In this document: piece after piece, positions 1 to 9,926 of the stretch
Numbering within the stretch: position 1 is the stretch's first letter
How the letters are laid out: each line of letters begins with the position of its first letter
From: Bryobacteraceae bacterium CoA2 C42
GTDB lineage: Bacteria; Acidobacteriota; Terriglobia; Bryobacterales; Bryobacteraceae
Assembly (NCBI GenBank): GCA_019931245.1
Contig: JAINDL010000044.1
Coordinates: 1-58,166 of the forward strand
Length of the DNA: 58,166 nucleotides
Reading direction: 5' to 3'
Program-made: the position numbers and the translations under genes
Notes under the pieces: model-generated
What the model saw: only the letters and a program-made list of their open reading frames with translations
Databases searched by the model: none
Told to the model about the DNA's origin: nothing

Positions 1-46
1 CATTCGGTTCCGCCGGCTTTGGGGGGCCCGGGCTCCGTGCCCGCGG

Positions 47-1075
47 TTACTTTTTGGGGTCGAGCTGGCCGACGACGCGGGCGAGATAGTTTTCAACGTG
101 CGCTTCGTTGCGGACGGCTTCGAGGAACGCCGAGCGAAACAGCTGATCCTTGCGGTTCATGAGCGTTTCGCGAATGGTCTGCTGTACGCGGGGATCGGAG
201 AGTTCGCGCTGGCCGGCGGGCTCCTTCGACAGCAGCTTGAGAATCCGATAGCCTTCGCCGGTGTTGATGACCGGGGAGACCTGGCCGGGCTGCATTTCGC
301 TGACCATGCGGCGCAGAGCGACATTGGCTTTTTCGAGCGCAGTTTCGGAGACGAAGCCGAGATCGCCGCCGTTGGCCGAGGAGCCGGGGTCCTCGGAGTA
401 GTTCTGCGCCAGCATGGAGAAGTCCTCGCCGGCGCGGATGCGTTCGGCGATCTGTTGGATCTTGCGCTTGGCCTGATCGTCGTTCTGCGCCTTGTCGTTT
501 TTCAGGTTGCGGACGTTGTTATCGGGCAGCGGCGTTGTGAGGATCTGCGCGAGGTGAACCTGGGGTTCGGCCAGATTGAAGTTCTGTTTGTTGGCCGCGT
601 AGAAGTCGCTGACGTCCTTGTCGGTGATGTTGATCTTCGAGGTGATCTCTTTGGTGATCAGCTTTTCGATGCTGAGCTTCTTGCGGATATCGGCCTTGAG
701 GTCTTCGGCCGTCATCTTCCGTTCCGCGAGGCGTTTTTTGAACTCCTCTTCGGTGAAGCTGCCCTTCAGTTTGGAGAACTCGGCGTCGACATCGGCCTGC
801 TGCGCGAGAAGGCCGTTCTTCTCGGCCCGCTGCATCATAATCTCCTGGTCGATCATACTGCGCAGCACTTCGAGTTTGTTGATCATTGCCTGATCATCGT
901 TCTCGGACTGGCCGGGCTCGCCGGGAAACTGCATTTTGAACTGCTTTTCGAGGTCAGTGAAGGTGATGGCGCGGTCGTTGACCGTGGCCGACACGTTGGC
1001 CGGCGGCGATTTCTTGCAGCCGGTGACGAGAACCGAGGCGATGGCCAGGGCGAGGAGCAGAGACAGGCGAGACAT
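47..1075 (-). CDS. Parvulin-type peptidyl-prolyl isomerase lipoprotein (SurA/PrsA-like)
   Basis: This 342-residue protein probably helps fold exported or outer-membrane proteins in the periplasm. Residues 1-20 form a lipoprotein signal ending in the lipobox VTGC, with Cys20 as the lipidated residue. Residues of about 28-165 are a helical SurA N-domain-like region, and about 171-282 form the PpiC/rotamase domain, including FSMLAQNYSEDPGSSANGG and the GDLGF turn. It lies 12 bp downstream of the metalloprotease gene and closes a minus-strand operon that begins with a TonB receptor, a plausible client. A CAT triplet at bases 1-3 could be the start codon of a further gene beyond the window edge, but this cannot be judged. 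The family call is firm; the client is inferred. Confidence 0.93.
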   Translation of the reverse strand: MSRLSLLLALAIASVLVTGCKKSPPANVSATVNDRAITFTDLEKQFKMQFPGEPGQSENDDQAMINKLEVLRSMIDQEIMMQRAEKNGLLAQQADVDAEFSKLKGSFTEEEFKKRLAERKMTAEDLKADIRKKLSIEKLITKEITSKINITDKDVSDFYAANKQNFNLAEPQVHLAQILTTPLPDNNVRNLKNDKAQNDDQAKRKIQQIAERIRAGEDFSMLAQNYSEDPGSSANGGDLGFVSETALEKANVALRRMVSEMQPGQVSPVINTGEGYRILKLLSKEPAGQRELSDPRVQQTIRETLMNRKDQLFRSAFLEAVRNEAHVENYLARVVGQLDPKK

Positions 1076-1087
1076 GGATAAAAACCT

Positions 1088-3664
1088 CTATTGTAGCTTG
1101 ATCCCATCGCGGGTGATGGTTAACTCCTGCCAGCAGGACTCGGCGCCGTTGGCCTCGAGGGCGCGACGGAGGGGCAGCGAGAGCGACGGGGAGGCTGGCG
1201 GAGCGAACTTGGGATCGAGGATGCGGGCGATCTGCTCTTTGGCATCTTCGAGGAAGAGCCGGGTGGGGCGGTCGCTCGTGCGGGGGAGCGCGCGGGCGAT
1301 CTCGCCGCTCAACGATTTGAGTTCCCCGCGGTAGAGCCAGCGGTGGGTGGGGGGCGCGGCGCCGCCGTTGACGCGGTTGTGCATGGCTTCGAGGTAGGTC
1401 TGCTGCAGGTTCCGGCGGAAGGCGTCGATCTTCGGCGCCGGGGCGGCCAGTTCGGTGAAGATGCCGCGGCGGAGGTCGGCGAGCAGGTCGAGGGGCTTGT
1501 AGGCTTTGTCGCCGTCGAGGACCTCCTGTTCGGTCATGCGCTGGACGCGGGTGGGCGTGAGCAGGCTTTCGAGCACGGACGACTGGGCGTTGCGGAGGCG
1601 GGCCAGCACCCCATCGGGTTCGATGCGGCGGAGGATGGCGGGGTCAACGAGGTAGGCGGGGGTGGCGAAGGCCTGGGCGCTGAGGAACTCGACGGCCTTG
1701 CGCTGGCGGGCGGCGGGGATGGTGGTGAAGAGCAGGCCCGCCTGGCCGCCGTTTTTCTGGTGGGAGTCCACGCCGCCGACGACGCCGGCGACGTGGAGCA
1801 TTTCGCGCGTCCACTGGCCGAGGACGCGGCCGTACATGTCTTCGAGGTTCTCCCAGTCCTCTCCCTTCTTTTCGGTAGCCGGGAGCAGCATCTTCATGAC
1901 GCGGGCGAGGTTCTTGACGCCGAGGCCGGTGGCTTGGACCGGGTCGGCATCGCCGACGGCTTCGGTGATTTCGCCGGGGTCGGCGCCGCGGGCGTTGGAG
2001 GTCATGAAGCGGAACCAGGGGGTCTGCTCCTGCTGCCGGGCCCATTCGTCGAGCACGGGTCGCTCTTCGGCGGGGGTGGTGGCGCCGGGGATGGGCTTGT
2101 AGCCCCAGGCGGTGGCCCAGATGTCATAGGGGCCAACGCGGGGGACGAGGTCGGCCGGGTCGATGCCGTCTTCAGGCTGGGCGACGTAGTTGAAGCGGGA
2201 GTAGTCCATGATGGACGGGGTGTGGCCCATCTTCTTGACCCAGGCTTTGTCGCGCACTTTGGCGGTCTCATACATGGATGAGGCCTTCATATTGTGGGGG
2301 AAGCCGAGGGTGTGGCCGACTTCGTGGGCGACGACGAATTGGACGATTTTTCCGAGAATATCGTCCGGCAGCGGAAGCTTGGCGGCGCGGGGGTTCAGCG
2401 GGCCGGACTGGATGAAGTACCAGGCGGAGGCCAGGCGCATGACGTTGTGGTACATCTGGATGTCGGAGTCGAGGATCTCGCCTGAGCGGGGATCGTTGAC
2501 GTGGGGGCCAACGGCGTTTTCGGTTTCCGAAGGCAGCCAGCGGACGACCGAGTAGCGGGCGTCTTCCGGGCTCCAGGTGGGATCGTTCTTCGGGGCGTCC
2601 TTCGCCTGGATGGCGTTGCGGAAGCCGGCGGCTTCAAAGGCAACTTGCCACTCTTCGATGCCGGCTTTGACGTAGGGGACGAGTTTGGCCGGGGTGGCGG
2701 GATCGACGTAGTAGATGATGGGCTTGACGGGGTCGGAGAGGGCGGCGGCGGGGTCCTTCTTTTCAAGGCGCCAGCGGGTGATGTAGGCCACTTTGGGGGC
2801 GCGGGGTTCGTCGAGCGAGAAGTCGGTTTTGCGGACCTCGAAGAAGCCGACGCGTTCATCGAGCAGGCGGGGCATCATGGGCTTTTCGGGGAGCTTGACC
2901 ATGGAGTAATGGAGGACAACGGTGGCGCTGTTGCCGCGCATGCCGGCGGGGGCGAAGGGGGAGGACGGGGCGGCGGCGGGGAAGTCGGGAGGGGCGATGT
3001 AGGTGTGCGTGGCTTCGACTTCGATGTTGGTGGGGAAGGCGGAGATGCGATCGAGGAAGCTGCGGGAGGGGTCGAAGCCGCGGGCGCGCAGGCGGGTGCG
3101 GGCGCTGAGTTCGGGCACTTCGGAGGAGAACAGGCGGGTGACTTCGATGACAACGGACTTTTTGTCTTTGTTTTCGGCGGCGATGTTGATGGCCTGGAGA
3201 ATGGCGCTGACATTGGCGTCTTCGACGGCTTTGGCGATGGGGGCGCGGGGGTCGGCGACGATGTCATAGCGGATTTCGCGGAGCAGGATCTTGTTTTCGC
3301 GGCGCTCCCAGCGGATGACGCGGCTGCCGAGGGCTTGGCCGCCGTAGCCGACGCCGAGGGTGGTGCGGGCGATTTGCTGGACCCAAAGGAAGTCTTTGCC
3401 GAGTTCGGTAGTGGGGATCTCGTAGTAGTATTTGTCTTTCACCTGGTGGACGGTGAAGATGCCGGGGGTGGATTTGGCGTCCTTGGTGATGACGCGGTCG
3501 TAGGGTTGGATCTGGGGTTCGGCGGGACGGTCGGCGGGGCGTCCGTTGGGTGCGGGTTTGGCCGCTTCGGGCTTGGGAGAGTCGGGTTTAGGCGCGTCCG
3601 GTTTGGGGGGATCCTGGGCGAGAAGCAGCGAGGAGAGCGTGAAAAGGACGACTAGGCGGAACAT
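1088..3664 (-). CDS. Secreted zinc-dependent metalloprotease (DUF5117/DUF5118 type)
   Basis: This is an 858-residue secreted protease. Residues 1-16 are a signal peptide, followed by a Lys/Pro-rich linker (about 18-50). Residues of about 80-290 match the DUF5117-type N-terminal region. The metzincin zinc site is [11 protein letters not shown], with His447, Glu448, His451 and His457, followed by a Met-turn-like SIMDYSRF. It overlaps the upstream Cas6-like gene by 13 bp, which suggests translational coupling. It sits between a TonB receptor and a parvulin gene, so a role in envelope or extracellular protein turnover is likely. The substrate is unknown. Proteins of this architecture are common in Acidobacteriota and Bacteroidota. 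Confidence 0.93.
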   Translation of the reverse strand: MFRLVVLFTLSSLLLAQDPPKPDAPKPDSPKPEAAKPAPNGRPADRPAEPQIQPYDRVITKDAKSTPGIFTVHQVKDKYYYEIPTTELGKDFLWVQQIARTTLGVGYGGQALGSRVIRWERRENKILLREIRYDIVADPRAPIAKAVEDANVSAILQAINIAAENKDKKSVVIEVTRLFSSEVPELSARTRLRARGFDPSRSFLDRISAFPTNIEVEATHTYIAPPDFPAAAPSSPFAPAGMRGNSATVVLHYSMVKLPEKPMMPRLLDERVGFFEVRKTDFSLDEPRAPKVAYITRWRLEKKDPAAALSDPVKPIIYYVDPATPAKLVPYVKAGIEEWQVAFEAAGFRNAIQAKDAPKNDPTWSPEDARYSVVRWLPSETENAVGPHVNDPRSGEILDSDIQMYHNVMRLASAWYFIQSGPLNPRAAKLPLPDDILGKIVQFVVAHEVGHTLGFPHNMKASSMYETAKVRDKAWVKKMGHTPSIMDYSRFNYVAQPEDGIDPADLVPRVGPYDIWATAWGYKPIPGATTPAEERPVLDEWARQQEQTPWFRFMTSNARGADPGEITEAVGDADPVQATGLGVKNLARVMKMLLPATEKKGEDWENLEDMYGRVLGQWTREMLHVAGVVGGVDSHQKNGGQAGLLFTTIPAARQRKAVEFLSAQAFATPAYLVDPAILRRIEPDGVLARLRNAQSSVLESLLTPTRVQRMTEQEVLDGDKAYKPLDLLADLRRGIFTELAAPAPKIDAFRRNLQQTYLEAMHNRVNGGAAPPTHRWLYRGELKSLSGEIARALPRTSDRPTRLFLEDAKEQIARILDPKFAPPASPSLSLPLRRALEANGAESCWQELTITRDGIKLQ

Positions 3665-4362
3665 TCTTCAAACGGTAACACAGTGACTCGGAGTTCTCCC
3701 TTACCCCACACGGTCTGGCGGCCAACGCCGGTCCATTGGGCGGCGATGAGGTAGGGGGCGAGGGCATCGAGGGGGCCGGAGTACTCGGCCCAGCCTTCGA
3801 ATCCACCGATCGAGTGGTCGTTCTGATTGCGGACCGAACGGCGGGTTGGGCCAGGGTTGAAGTGGATGGACCGTGCTGTTTCCGTGACGGCGGCGGCCTG
3901 AGCGGTGAGGGCGGCGAAGTCGACCTGATCGGTGGCTTCGTTTTGATAAAACGCAAGCAGTGAGAGTACGCGGTCGCGGGCGCGGGCGGCGAGGGCGGGG
4001 AAGTCGGGAGCGCGGAGCACGGCGCCATTTTGCTTGAGTTCGGTGGGGGTAACGAACTCGACGCGGAGGCGGCGGGCGGGGAGGGGATCGAGGGGCCAAT
4101 GGATGGTTTGTGGCTGGGTGTCGAGCAGGGCAGCGAGGCGGGGGACGAGGGCGGGGCTGAAGATGTGGATGGCGTGCGGACGAAGGACGAAGGGGCGAGG
4201 GCGGTCGTGCAGGCCGCTCGGGCCCGAGTCGGCTCTCGGGGAGAAGCACTCGTCGTAAAGCTGCCGGTCATAGTCATAGAGCCGCTTGCCGAACTGCCCC
4301 CGCCGCGCGTTGGGGGTGCCATTGGCGGCGGGCTGGGGCAGGACGGAGAGTTCGAGCTGCAT
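3652..4362 (-). CDS. Stand-alone Cas6-type RAMP protein (CRISPR_Cas6-like fold)
   Basis: This 236-residue protein resembles the Cas6 family (Pfam CRISPR_Cas6). Residues near 28-62 carry an [12 protein letters not shown] segment and RPRPFVLRP. The middle has the family-like strand [15 protein letters not shown] followed by [21 protein letters not shown]. The C-terminus has [20 protein letters not shown] and the glycine-rich loop [14 protein letters not shown]. The start is the ATG at 4360-4362, 10 bp after the TonB receptor stop; a longer frame would run into that gene. The stop overlaps the protease start. No CRISPR repeats and no other cas gene lie in the window, so crRNA processing here is doubtful. 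A housekeeping RNA-binding or RNA-cleaving role is a guess. I could not assign catalytic residues. Confidence 0.72.
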   Translation of the reverse strand: MQLELSVLPQPAANGTPNARRGQFGKRLYDYDRQLYDECFSPRADSGPSGLHDRPRPFVLRPHAIHIFSPALVPRLAALLDTQPQTIHWPLDPLPARRLRVEFVTPTELKQNGAVLRAPDFPALAARARDRVLSLLAFYQNEATDQVDFAALTAQAAAVTETARSIHFNPGPTRRSVRNQNDHSIGGFEGWAEYSGPLDALAPYLIAAQWTGVGRQTVWGKGELRVTVLPFEECSA

Positions 4363-4372
4363 CCGGTTCGGG

Positions 4373-7300
4373 CTAGAAGGTAATCCGAGCGCCGAGCTGG
4401 ATCTTACGGCTGCTGCTGGCCACGGTGTTGCGGATGCGACCGAAGGTGGCGGCGTTGGCGGTGGTGGTGGGGAAGCCGAAGGTCGGGGTGTTGCTGAGGT
4501 TCGTCGCATCGGCGCGGATCTCGAGCTTCAGGCCTTCGCGCAGGCTGACGTCTTTCTGGAGCGAGGCGTCGAGGTTGAACTGGCCGTCGCCGGTGAAGAA
4601 GTTGCGGGGGGTGTTGCCCTGTTGTCCGGCGATGCCGCCGTCGAGTTTGAAGCGGCCGCGTTCGGTCTGGTCGAAGTAGAAGACGAAGCCCTGGCCGGGG
4701 TCGGTGAAGGCGCGACCCATATCAGCGGTGCAGCCGGTGCAGACGGCGGTGGACTGGACGGCGTTCGAGACGGTGTTGACGCCGGAGAAGACCGTGAAGG
4801 GGCGGCCGGAGGCGATGGTGAGGATGCCGGAGGCGCGCCAGCCGCCGAGGAGGCGGTCGACGACGCCGTTGGCGGCCGACAGGAAGCGGGCGCCGCGGCC
4901 GAAGGGGAGCTCATACGACCAGGTGGTTTTGTAGACGTGGGTGCGGTTGAAGTCGGAGATGCCGTAGTTGCCGCGGCGGTTGCGGATATCGAAGGGCGTG
5001 GAGGAGGCCGACTGGGCGGCGCCGCTGGCGGCGGTAGTAAAGACGGGGTCGAAGCTGCGGGTGTCGAGCGACTTGGACCAGGTGTAGTTGGCGTTGAGGT
5101 AGAAGCCTTTGGACAGGCGGCGTTCGAAGGTGAGTTCGAGGGCGTGGTAGGTGGAGAAGTCGTTCGAGTCGATGGTGACGACGCTGCCGAACTGGGGGAA
5201 GGGGTTGAAGAAGAAGGGTCCGGCCCCGGAGATGGCGGTGACGGAGCGGCCGTTCTGGATGCGGGTAGCGAGGCCGGAGGCGAGGCCGGCGACGTTGCCG
5301 GTGCGGAGGTCGCCGGGGAAGAGGCGGCGGATCATGGACGAGGCGGTTTCGCCGGCCTGAATGCGGGAGTCGCCCGCGAGGGCGCGGTTGATGACGGCCG
5401 ACTGGCCGCCGGCGTTGATTTCGTTGAAGCCGGCGAGGAAGCCGTTCGCGAAGATGTCGGACTGGTTGGCGTTGTAGGCGCCGAACAGGTTGTAGCCGCG
5501 GCGGCCGATGTAGCTGGCTTCGATGACGGTGTTGCGGAAGACCTCGCGCTGGAGCGAGAAGGACCACTGGTGAGTGGTGGGGATCTTGAGGTTGGGGTCG
5601 ACGACGGTGACGCCGGCGGCGCCGAAGGGGGCGGGGGTGGCCAGTTCGCGGGGATTGGCCGTGGGGGCGGTCAAGGCGGGCATGGTGGCGAGGCGGCCGC
5701 CGTTGATGCCGAACTGCTGCTCGGCAAGGCCGAAGGTTTCCCCGGGCATGTTGGGGAAGATGGTGGAGGCGAGCAGAAAGGTGGGCATCCGGTCGTAGGC
5801 GATGCGGTAGTTGGAGCGGACCGAGGTTTTGCCGGTGCCGAAGGGATCCCAGGCGAAGCCGACCGAGGGGCCGAAGTTGTTCATGCGGTCGGCGTGGAGC
5901 TGGCCGGGGACCCAGGTGGCGGAGTTTTGGGGGGCGGCGCCGTGGACGAAGAGCTGATCGGGGCGGCGGATGCGGTTGTCGACGTTGCTGGGGGCGGGCT
6001 TCATTTCGAGGCGCAGGCCGAGGTCGATACTGAAGTTGCGGCGGAGCTTGTAGGTGTCCTGGATGTAGAGGTCGTATTCGGGATAGTCGGTAACGAAGTC
6101 GAAGCGGCCGGCGACGAAGCGGTCGCCCTGGGAGATGAAGCCCTGGGAGCGCTGGCCGACGCGGCCGAGCAGGAAGTTGGTGTGGCCCTGGAGGGTGCCG
6201 AGGTCGAACTGCTGGTTGACGTCGGCGGGGAGGCCGAAGGTGCGCGGGTCAACGGGGTTGAGGGCGGTGGAGAAGTTGACGCTGGGGTTGGCGTTGAAGC
6301 CGCCCACGGTGCCGCGGTCGTCGTTCTGGCGCTGGAGGCGGATGTTGACGCCGAACTTGAGGGAGTGTTTGCCGGTGACCCAGGAGAGGTTGTCGACGAT
6401 CTGGGCGGTGCGGACGCGGCGGTTGTTGCCGAACGAATAGTTGGCGATCAGATCGACGGGGCTCGATAGCGAGGGATTGGTGAGGGAGGCCAGCGGCTGG
6501 TTAAAGAAAAACTCGAACTGGTTGAAGCCGATGACGAATTCGTTGGTGACGGTGGTGGTGGGGTTAGTGCGCCAGTTGACGGCGAGGTTGCTGGGGGTGC
6601 GTTCGGTATCGACGAGGCAGGTGGTACCGGGGAAGATGGGGGCGCCGCCGTTGACGCGGTCGCAGTTGGTGTCCTGGCGGCCGAAGGAGTAGCGGAGGGA
6701 GACGGTGTTCTGGGGGTCGAAGATGTGGTCGATTTTGAAGGTGATATCGTGCTGGCGTTCGTTTTGGGGGGCGACGAAGGTGTAGCCGGCGGTGTTGAGG
6801 CCGTCGCCGAAGTCGAAGCGGTTGGGCAGGGGGGTGGCGGCGATGAGGGCGGCGATGGAGCGGTCGGCGCCGATGCGCTGGGGGTCGTTCTGGAAGATGT
6901 TGTAGGAGCCGATGTTGCCGAGGGGGTTGCCGGAGGGGTCGACCGAGGCGCCGGCGACGCCGGCCGGCAGGTTGCGGCCGGTGCGATTGTAGCGGTAGAT
7001 GCCCTGGCGCATGGACTGGGTGTAGACCGAGCGGGTGACCTGGGCGGTTTCGAGGGCGCGGAGTCCTTGGCCGTTGGCGAAGAAGAAGGTTTGATTTTTG
7101 CGGATGGGTCCGCCGAGGGAGCCGCCGAAGATGGTTTGGACGAACTGGCGTTTGCCGAGGTTGTCGAGGTTGTTTTCCCACTCGTTGGCGTTGAAGCGGG
7201 GCGTGCGGTAGAACCAGAAGCCGGAGCCGTGCAGGTCGTTGGTACCGGACTTGGTGACCATGGCGACCTGGGCGCCGGAGTTGCGGCCGGAGTCGGCGGT

Positions 7301-7963
7301 GAAGTTACCGGTGATGACGCGGAATTCGGCGAGGGAGTCGGGGTTGGCGCGGATGGGGGAGAAGTTGGAGCCGCCGGCGGAGGTTTCGTTGGTGTCGATG
7401 CCGTCGAGGGTGTAATTCCAGGCGCGGTCGCGGGCGCCGTGGACGTGGATGCCGCCGCCGGTATTGGAGCCGGAGGTGATGCCGGGTTGAATGAGGACGA
7501 GGTCGAGGGGGTTGCGGCCGCGGGTACCGACGATGGGGAGGTCCTTGATGATTTTCTCTTCGAGGAGGTTGCCCATATTGCCGGAGGTGGAGGTTTGGAC
7601 GGCCTCGTAGGCGCCGCTGACTTCGACGGTTTCGGTGACGGCGCCGAGTTGGAGGGTGACGTTGACGGTGGTCGGCTGGCCGATGGAGACGGCGTTGTTG
7701 CGGGCGGTGAACTTCTTGAAGCCGGGGCTTTCGACGAGGACGGTGTAGCGGCCGGAGGGGACGGATTCGAAGACGTAGGCGCCGGCGGCGGTGGTTTTGG
7801 TCTCAAAGACGGCATTGGTGCCCTCGTTTTTGAGGGTGACGGTGGCCCCGCCGACGATGGCGGCTGAGGAGTCAACGACCACGCCCTGGAGGCGGGAGGT
7901 GGTGCCTTGCGGTAAGGCGCTGAAAACCAGAATGAAAAAAGCGAGAGCGACCCGGGTAACCAT
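4373..7963 (-). CDS. TonB-dependent receptor with N-terminal carboxypeptidase-regulatory domain (Oar-like)
   Basis: This is a 1196-residue outer-membrane protein. Residues 1-19 are a signal peptide and about 24-110 form a CarboxypepD_reg/CNA-B-like beta-sandwich (LQGVVVDSSAAIVGGATVTL). A plug domain follows with LDLVLIQPGITSG and GIDTNETSAGG, and then a long beta-barrel ending in the aromatic terminal strand IQLGARITF. Such receptors are strongly amplified in Acidobacteriota and are thought to take up large oligosaccharides or other polymers; this one's ligand cannot be read. It is the first gene of a four-gene minus-strand operon with the Cas6-like protein, protease and parvulin. A -10 TACACT with a -35 TCAACA places transcription at the A of the ATG, so the mRNA is predicted leaderless. 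Confidence 0.93.
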   Translation of the reverse strand: MVTRVALAFFILVFSALPQGTTSRLQGVVVDSSAAIVGGATVTLKNEGTNAVFETKTTAAGAYVFESVPSGRYTVLVESPGFKKFTARNNAVSIGQPTTVNVTLQLGAVTETVEVSGAYEAVQTSTSGNMGNLLEEKIIKDLPIVGTRGRNPLDLVLIQPGITSGSNTGGGIHVHGARDRAWNYTLDGIDTNETSAGGSNFSPIRANPDSLAEFRVITGNFTADSGRNSGAQVAMVTKSGTNDLHGSGFWFYRTPRFNANEWENNLDNLGKRQFVQTIFGGSLGGPIRKNQTFFFANGQGLRALETAQVTRSVYTQSMRQGIYRYNRTGRNLPAGVAGASVDPSGNPLGNIGSYNIFQNDPQRIGADRSIAALIAATPLPNRFDFGDGLNTAGYTFVAPQNERQHDITFKIDHIFDPQNTVSLRYSFGRQDTNCDRVNGGAPIFPGTTCLVDTERTPSNLAVNWRTNPTTTVTNEFVIGFNQFEFFFNQPLASLTNPSLSSPVDLIANYSFGNNRRVRTAQIVDNLSWVTGKHSLKFGVNIRLQRQNDDRGTVGGFNANPSVNFSTALNPVDPRTFGLPADVNQQFDLGTLQGHTNFLLGRVGQRSQGFISQGDRFVAGRFDFVTDYPEYDLYIQDTYKLRRNFSIDLGLRLEMKPAPSNVDNRIRRPDQLFVHGAAPQNSATWVPGQLHADRMNNFGPSVGFAWDPFGTGKTSVRSNYRIAYDRMPTFLLASTIFPNMPGETFGLAEQQFGINGGRLATMPALTAPTANPRELATPAPFGAAGVTVVDPNLKIPTTHQWSFSLQREVFRNTVIEASYIGRRGYNLFGAYNANQSDIFANGFLAGFNEINAGGQSAVINRALAGDSRIQAGETASSMIRRLFPGDLRTGNVAGLASGLATRIQNGRSVTAISGAGPFFFNPFPQFGSVVTIDSNDFSTYHALELTFERRLSKGFYLNANYTWSKSLDTRSFDPVFTTAASGAAQSASSTPFDIRNRRGNYGISDFNRTHVYKTTWSYELPFGRGARFLSAANGVVDRLLGGWRASGILTIASGRPFTVFSGVNTVSNAVQSTAVCTGCTADMGRAFTDPGQGFVFYFDQTERGRFKLDGGIAGQQGNTPRNFFTGDGQFNLDASLQKDVSLREGLKLEIRADATNLSNTPTFGFPTTTANAATFGRIRNTVASSSRKIQLGARITF

Positions 7964-7969
7964 GATGGC

Positions 7970-7998
7970 AGTGTAACATCGGAGTAAGCTTATGTTGA
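7970..7998 (-). promoter_or_regulatory. Predicted leaderless promoter of the TonB-receptor operon
   Basis: On the minus strand a -35-like TCAACA (7998-7993) is followed by a 17 bp spacer and a -10 TACACT (7975-7970). Counting seven bases on puts +1 at 7963, exactly the A of the receptor ATG. No Shine-Dalgarno sequence precedes that ATG. The -35 lies inside the first codons of the divergent maf gene. A TAACAT hexamer on the plus strand (7974-7979) overlaps the -10 and may serve maf. Confidence 0.5.
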
Positions 7999-8543
7999 TA
8001 CTGGCTTCGCAATCACCGCGGCGGCGGGAGATATTGGAACGGGCGGGGATCGCGTTTACGGTCCGCGTGGCGGATGTGGACGAGAGTTTGCGGGAGGGGG
8101 AGGCGGCGCAGAGTTATGTGCGGCGTCTGGCAACGCGGAAGGCGGTGGCGGTGGGGCGGCCGGGGGAGGTGGTGCTGGGGGCGGATACGACGGTGGTGGT
8201 GGATGGGGAAATTTTTGGCAAGCCGGTGGACGCGGCGGATGCGGTGCGGATGCTGGGCCGGTTGGCGGGGCGGACGCACGAGGTGATTACGGGGATCTGT
8301 TTGAAGATAGGCGGGCAGCTCTATATTGACGCCGAGACAACGCTGGTGCGGTTTACGGCGATGAGCGAGGCGGAGATTACCGCGTACGTGGCGACGGGGG
8401 AGCCGATGGACAAGGCGGGGGCGTACGCGATTCAGGGCGGGGCGAGCCGGTACATCGACCGGATTGAGGGCTGTTACTGGAACGTGGTGGGGCTGCCGGT
8501 GGCGCGGGCATACGGGATCATGCGGCGCCAGGGCTTGATTTAG
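7992..8543 (+). CDS. maf: Maf family nucleoside-triphosphate pyrophosphatase
   Basis: This 183-residue protein hydrolyses non-canonical or excess NTPs to NMP and pyrophosphate. The sequence opens with the family signature [11 protein letters not shown], followed by [22 protein letters not shown] and the late [12 protein letters not shown]. Its length is normal for the YhdE (dTTP/UTP-preferring) subfamily, although the exact specificity cannot be fixed. A GGAG ribosome-binding site lies 7 bp before the ATG. It is divergent from the TonB operon with only 28 bp between the starts, and it overlaps the convergent EVE gene by 4 bp at its end. Confidence 0.95.
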   Translation: MLILASQSPRRREILERAGIAFTVRVADVDESLREGEAAQSYVRRLATRKAVAVGRPGEVVLGADTTVVVDGEIFGKPVDAADAVRMLGRLAGRTHEVITGICLKIGGQLYIDAETTLVRFTAMSEAEITAYVATGEPMDKAGAYAIQGGASRYIDRIEGCYWNVVGLPVARAYGIMRRQGLI

Positions 8544-8959
8544 AGTTTGATTTTAGGGTAGCGGGCCTGGACCCAGTCGACGAACTCCGGCGGGCAGGGC
8601 ATGGTGGAGAGGCGGCTTTGGCGGACGAGTGCGAACTGGGGGAACTGGCCGGAGTTTTTGACGTCGTGGAGGGTGGTGGGGGGATCGAGGCGGCGGAGGA
8701 AGGTGAGGTCGACAACGGCGGATTTCGAGTTGTTGGGATCGGGGCGGGGGGCGGAGTCGACGCGGGCGAGTCCGACTATGGCGGATTCGCCCATGCTGTG
8801 ATAGATGAAAACTTTATCGCCCTTTTTCATATTGCGAATGGATTGAACGGCTTGGGCATTAGTCACGCCGTCCCAGACGGTTTTCTTTTCCTTTTCAAAG
8901 TCGGAGAGGCTGTAGGTATCCGGGTCGGTTTTAGCCAGATGGTACTGGGTCGAAGGCAT
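8540..8959 (-). CDS. EVE domain protein (PUA/YTH-like fold)
   Basis: This is a single 139-residue EVE domain. Visible hallmarks are the start [16 protein letters not shown], the segment [27 protein letters not shown], and the C-terminal region [23 protein letters not shown] domains are RNA- or modified-base-binding modules related to PUA and YTH; small stand-alone versions are widespread and their physiological role is poorly defined. The gene is convergent with maf, with a 4 bp overlap. A TAGAAT hexamer at 8974-8969 on its strand would give a leader of only about 3 nt. Confidence 0.9.
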   Translation of the reverse strand: MPSTQYHLAKTDPDTYSLSDFEKEKKTVWDGVTNAQAVQSIRNMKKGDKVFIYHSMGESAIVGLARVDSAPRPDPNNSKSAVVDLTFLRRLDPPTTLHDVKNSGQFPQFALVRQSRLSTMPCPPEFVDWVQARYPKIKL

Positions 8960-9047
8960 ACTTTTCTAATTCTAAACCTTTCGAGGGCGGAAGGTTAGCG
9001 GGAGAGTCCCGATGGGAGGACTGGAACCCTTGGGTCGAACGGGCTGG

Positions 9048-9225
9048 TATACAATATAGGGGAAATCGAGCAAACTGAAGAACGATTGCAAGGAACCGTT
9101 GCTACTCGGGCGGAGTGGCGAGGCTTGTGAGTGTTTTTCGGGCTCGGGAGTGTTTTTTTTGCTTGGCAACGTCTTTTGCTTGGCCATGTTTTCTACTGGG
9201 CAGTGTTTTTTGGATGAGAGGCTTT
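9048..9225 (+). promoter_or_regulatory. Leader of the exopolysaccharide export operon
   Basis: This stretch upstream of the Wza-like gene has a TATACAATATA box (9048-9058) as a possible -10; no good -35 was seen. It is followed by a T-rich leader in which AGTGTTTTT recurs three times (9130-9138, 9149-9157, 9202-9210) and TGCTTGGC twice (9160-9167, 9177-9184). A GAGAGG ribosome-binding site precedes the ATG at 9226. The repeats may be regulatory or simply local duplication. Confidence 0.35.
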
Positions 9226-9870
9226 ATGGAACTGCGGTATTTCCGGCGGATCGTGTTCGCCTTGGGCTTAGGACTGAGTATGTGGGGATTTCAGGCGCCG
9301 AGCGCGCCCAAGAGTGCGGCTCCGGCGCCTCCGGCGGTGGAGGATTCGAAGTCTCCGAATGCCAACGCCGCGCTGGATGCGCCCGCGCCGGTGGATCCAA
9401 AGGGCTACAAGCTGGGCCCCGAGGATGTGATCGGGGTGAAGGTATGGCGGGAGCCGGAGTTGAGCGGACAGTTCGTCGTGCGTCCGGACGGGCGGATCAC
9501 GTTGCCGTTGAGTGGGGACATGGCGGTGGAGGGCAAGACGCTCGATGAAGTGAAGGAGATGATTAAAAAGGCTTACAGTGAGCAGTTAAACCGGCCCGAA
9601 TTGACCGTAGCGCTGCTCCGGGTGGGGAGTAAAAAGTACTATCTGGTGGGAGAAGTCAATCGGACCGGCATGTTTCCGCTGGTTGTGCCGATAACGGTAC
9701 TGGAAGCGCTGAACGCCGCCGGCGGTTTGCGTGAGTTTGCGAACAAAAAAAAGATTACGGTTTTGCGCGGGACGCAGCGGCTCAAATTCAACTATGACGA
9801 AGTGATGAAGGGCAAAAAACTCGAGCAGAATGTACAGATTGAGAACGGCGATCACATCGTCGTGCCTTGA
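9226..9870 (+). CDS. Polysaccharide export protein (Wza-like, SLBB)
   Basis: This 214-residue periplasmic/outer-membrane export component has a signal peptide (about 1-23), then the poly-export domain (YKLGPEDVIGVKVWREPEL, then VRPDGRITLPLSG). One SLBB domain follows (YYLVGEVNRTGMFPL, LEALNAAGG). No lipobox cysteine is present after the signal, unlike E. coli Wza, and the protein is short for the family. The ATG at 9226 is preferred because GAGAGG lies 4 bp upstream; an open frame extends back to 9115 but its N-terminus is not a good signal peptide. With the next two genes it makes a Wza-Wzz-kinase export module. Confidence 0.9.
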   Translation: MELRYFRRIVFALGLGLSMWGFQAPSAPKSAAPAPPAVEDSKSPNANAALDAPAPVDPKGYKLGPEDVIGVKVWREPELSGQFVVRPDGRITLPLSGDMAVEGKTLDEVKEMIKKAYSEQLNRPELTVALLRVGSKKYYLVGEVNRTGMFPLVVPITVLEALNAAGGLREFANKKKITVLRGTQRLKFNYDEVMKGKKLEQNVQIENGDHIVVP

Positions 9871-9926
9871 GCCGCGTCCCGGGAAAGGGTCAGTAGAGAA
9901 GTCGAGCAGACGTAGAGAAGGCCTAG

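Noticed and set aside
3652..4509. CRISPR repeats near the Cas6-like gene
   Set aside because: I looked for regularly spaced 25-37 bp direct repeats in this region and across the window and saw none. The gene is therefore described as stand-alone.
4286..6469. An open frame of 727 codons on the plus strand
   Set aside because: It lies opposite the TonB receptor. Its translation is a low-complexity Gly/Ala/Glu/Val mixture typical of a shadow frame.
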